Virus record (IMG/VR): IMGVR_UViG_3300032245_000578
Location: 1 to 37,510 of that record
Direction: 5' to 3' (one strand)
Origin: a virus
Length of the DNA: 37,510 bases
Shown: positions 36,879-37,510 of the stretch, in pieces
Layout: the number at the start of each line of letters is the position of its first letter
Numbering within the stretch: the stretch's first letter is position 1
The notes under the pieces: model-generated
The model's input: only the letters and a program-made list of their open reading frames with translations
What the model was told of the DNA's origin: nothing
Database searches by the model: none
Made by a program: the position numbers and the translations under genes

Positions 36879-37240
36879 TCAAAAACATATATATTAACGG
36901 GCCTTACATAACAGTTGATAGCGGACAAAGTTACAACACACCCTACATCGACATGAGCCGACCCAGTGCTGGCATGGTGCGTTGGAACAACAATCAATTT
37001 GAAGTGTACGACGGTGGCACTTCTTGGATGCCCATTGGCGGCAATGGATCAGCCATGATTGGTATGAGCGGTAATGCCGTCGGTGCTATCATGTGGGCCG
37101 AGAAGAAAATGCATGAAGAGTTGCGTCTTAAAGAATTGGCTGAAAAGCATCCTGCTGTGGCCGATGCTGTGGCGCATTTACAAGAAGCCGAAGATCGACT
37201 TCGAGTCGTGACAGCATTAGTAGAAGAGGAAAAACTATGA
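36875..37240 (+). CDS. Hypothetical protein with virion-like motif, 121 aa
   Basis: ATG 36875 is used, because the longer frame from 36803 lies inside the previous gene. The segment G-M-V-R-W-N-N-N-Q-F-E-V-Y-D-G-G-T-S-W is typical of tail-fibre and head-decoration proteins, where it forms a beta unit. A long helix with A-E-D-R-L-R-V-V-T follows, which could be a coiled coil. It ends in ATGA overlap with the next small gene. Confidence 0.6.
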   Translation: MIKNIYINGPYITVDSGQSYNTPYIDMSRPSAGMVRWNNNQFEVYDGGTSWMPIGGNGSAMIGMSGNAVGAIMWAEKKMHEELRLKELAEKHPAVADAVAHLQEAEDRLRVVTALVEEEKL

Positions 37241-37398
37241 CAATAGACTTGGATTTAGTCATAATGGTTATTATGGTCACTACATTTTTTGTGGGACTGT
37301 ATTTTTATGTTCAAAATATTGAACCCGGGTGTTCGGGCAACTGCCAACAAGGGCGAAGGCCTTGCGATTGCAATTTAAACAAAAAGGATCAAGTATGA
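37237..37398 (+). CDS. Small membrane protein with Cys-rich tail, 53 aa
   Basis: ATG 37237 to TGA 37396-37398. A single N-terminal hydrophobic span (V-I-M-V-I-M-V-T-T-F-F-V-G-L) is followed by a short tail with four Cys (C-S-G-N-C-Q, then P-C-D-C-N). This could bind a metal or form disulfides. Function unknown; a type I anchored protein is the likely form. Confidence 0.55.
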   Translation: MTIDLDLVIMVIMVTTFFVGLYFYVQNIEPGCSGNCQQGRRPCDCNLNKKDQV

Positions 37399-37510
37399 GT
37401 TTTCGAAGTTGGTTTAGAAATTGGTTACACAGTGATGATGAAATAAAAGTCGCCCGCGACAGCATGACAGTAGCAACTAGTGAGTTTGACACACCTATCA
37501 GACTCAGCAT
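37395..37510 (+). CDS. Hypothetical protein, 5' part only
   Basis: ATG 37395 overlaps the preceding stop and follows AAGGATC. The frame stays open to the end of the window (38 complete codons). It begins M-S-F-R-S-W-F-R-N-W-L-H-S-D-D-E and is basic and aromatic at first, then Asp/Ser/Thr-rich. The rest is outside the window. Confidence 0.5.
   Translation, partial: MSFRSWFRNWLHSDDEIKVARDSMTVATSEFDTPIRLS

Noticed and set aside
1-37510. CRISPR arrays, tRNA genes, insertion sequences and attachment sites
   Set aside because: No regularly spaced direct repeats with unique spacers, no tRNA-like T-loops in gaps, and no transposase or integrase was found on reading both strands.

Overview
The window is a dense, one-strand block of a large tailed phage genome of the T4-like myovirus type. 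The diagnostic genes are a T4 gp43-type family B DNA polymerase with proofreading domain, a gp45-like sliding clamp, a T4 RNase H-like 5'-3' exonuclease and a DsbA-like DNA-binding protein. There are also many small conserved phage hypotheticals, and almost every gene is joined to the next by an ATGA or TAATG overlap. All supported genes are on the + strand. I see no tRNA, CRISPR array, insertion sequence or integrase. The host cannot be named from the sequence; the accessory genes suggest an uncultured aquatic bacterium, which is inference.

Layout. 1-2.9 kb: the end of a ClpA-like ATPase, small hypotheticals, a GT-A glycosyltransferase and a beta-rich protein, closed by the one clear terminator. 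2.9-8.6 kb: a block that may be virion-related, with a nucleotidyltransferase, small beta and helical proteins, a poly-Gln protein, and a 1129-residue mosaic protein whose modules are separated by repeated G-V-A-E-G seams. 8.6-12.2 kb: Dps, a fatty acyl desaturase, a 2OG-Fe(II) oxygenase, an intergenic stretch able to form three hairpins, and an asparagine-synthetase-like PP-loop enzyme. 12.2-17.3 kb: replication (DsbA-like protein, DNA polymerase with a hairpin before its ribosome site, methyltransferase, sliding clamp). 17.3-21.3 kb: sulfotransferase, a DpdA/TGT-like base-exchange enzyme, a possible PD-(D/E)XK nuclease and a possible tunnelling-fold protein. 21.3-27.2 kb: GT-B glycosyltransferase, GalE, cupin, an LRR lipoprotein and a short DegT-like protein. 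27.2-32.2 kb: FolE, an exported alpha/beta hydrolase, QueD, MazG-like protein, a second desaturase and QueE. 32.2-37.5 kb: small hypotheticals, DUF2452, an SGNH hydrolase, the 5'-3' exonuclease and small membrane proteins.

How the genes fit together. FolE, QueD and QueE are the first three dedicated steps from GTP to 7-carboxy-7-deazaguanine, and the DpdA-like enzyme could insert a deazapurine into DNA, so the phage probably carries 7-deazaguanine-modified DNA. QueC is not in the window. The queD leader contains a strong sigma70-type promoter, an H-type pseudoknot resembling a preQ1 aptamer, and a hairpin that overlaps the Shine-Dalgarno sequence, which suggests feedback control of the base pathway.

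Two promoter styles are visible. Several TTGAC(A/T)-16 to 18-TATAAT-like promoters precede the dsbA-like, clamp, lipoprotein, folE, hydrolase, queD and exonuclease genes. A few TAAATA motifs resembling T4-type late -10 elements precede the putative virion genes and the polymerase. The most unusual gene is the mosaic protein at 5.2-8.6 kb. Its seams look like cleavage sites for a T4-type prohead protease, so it may be a precursor polyprotein packaged in the capsid.
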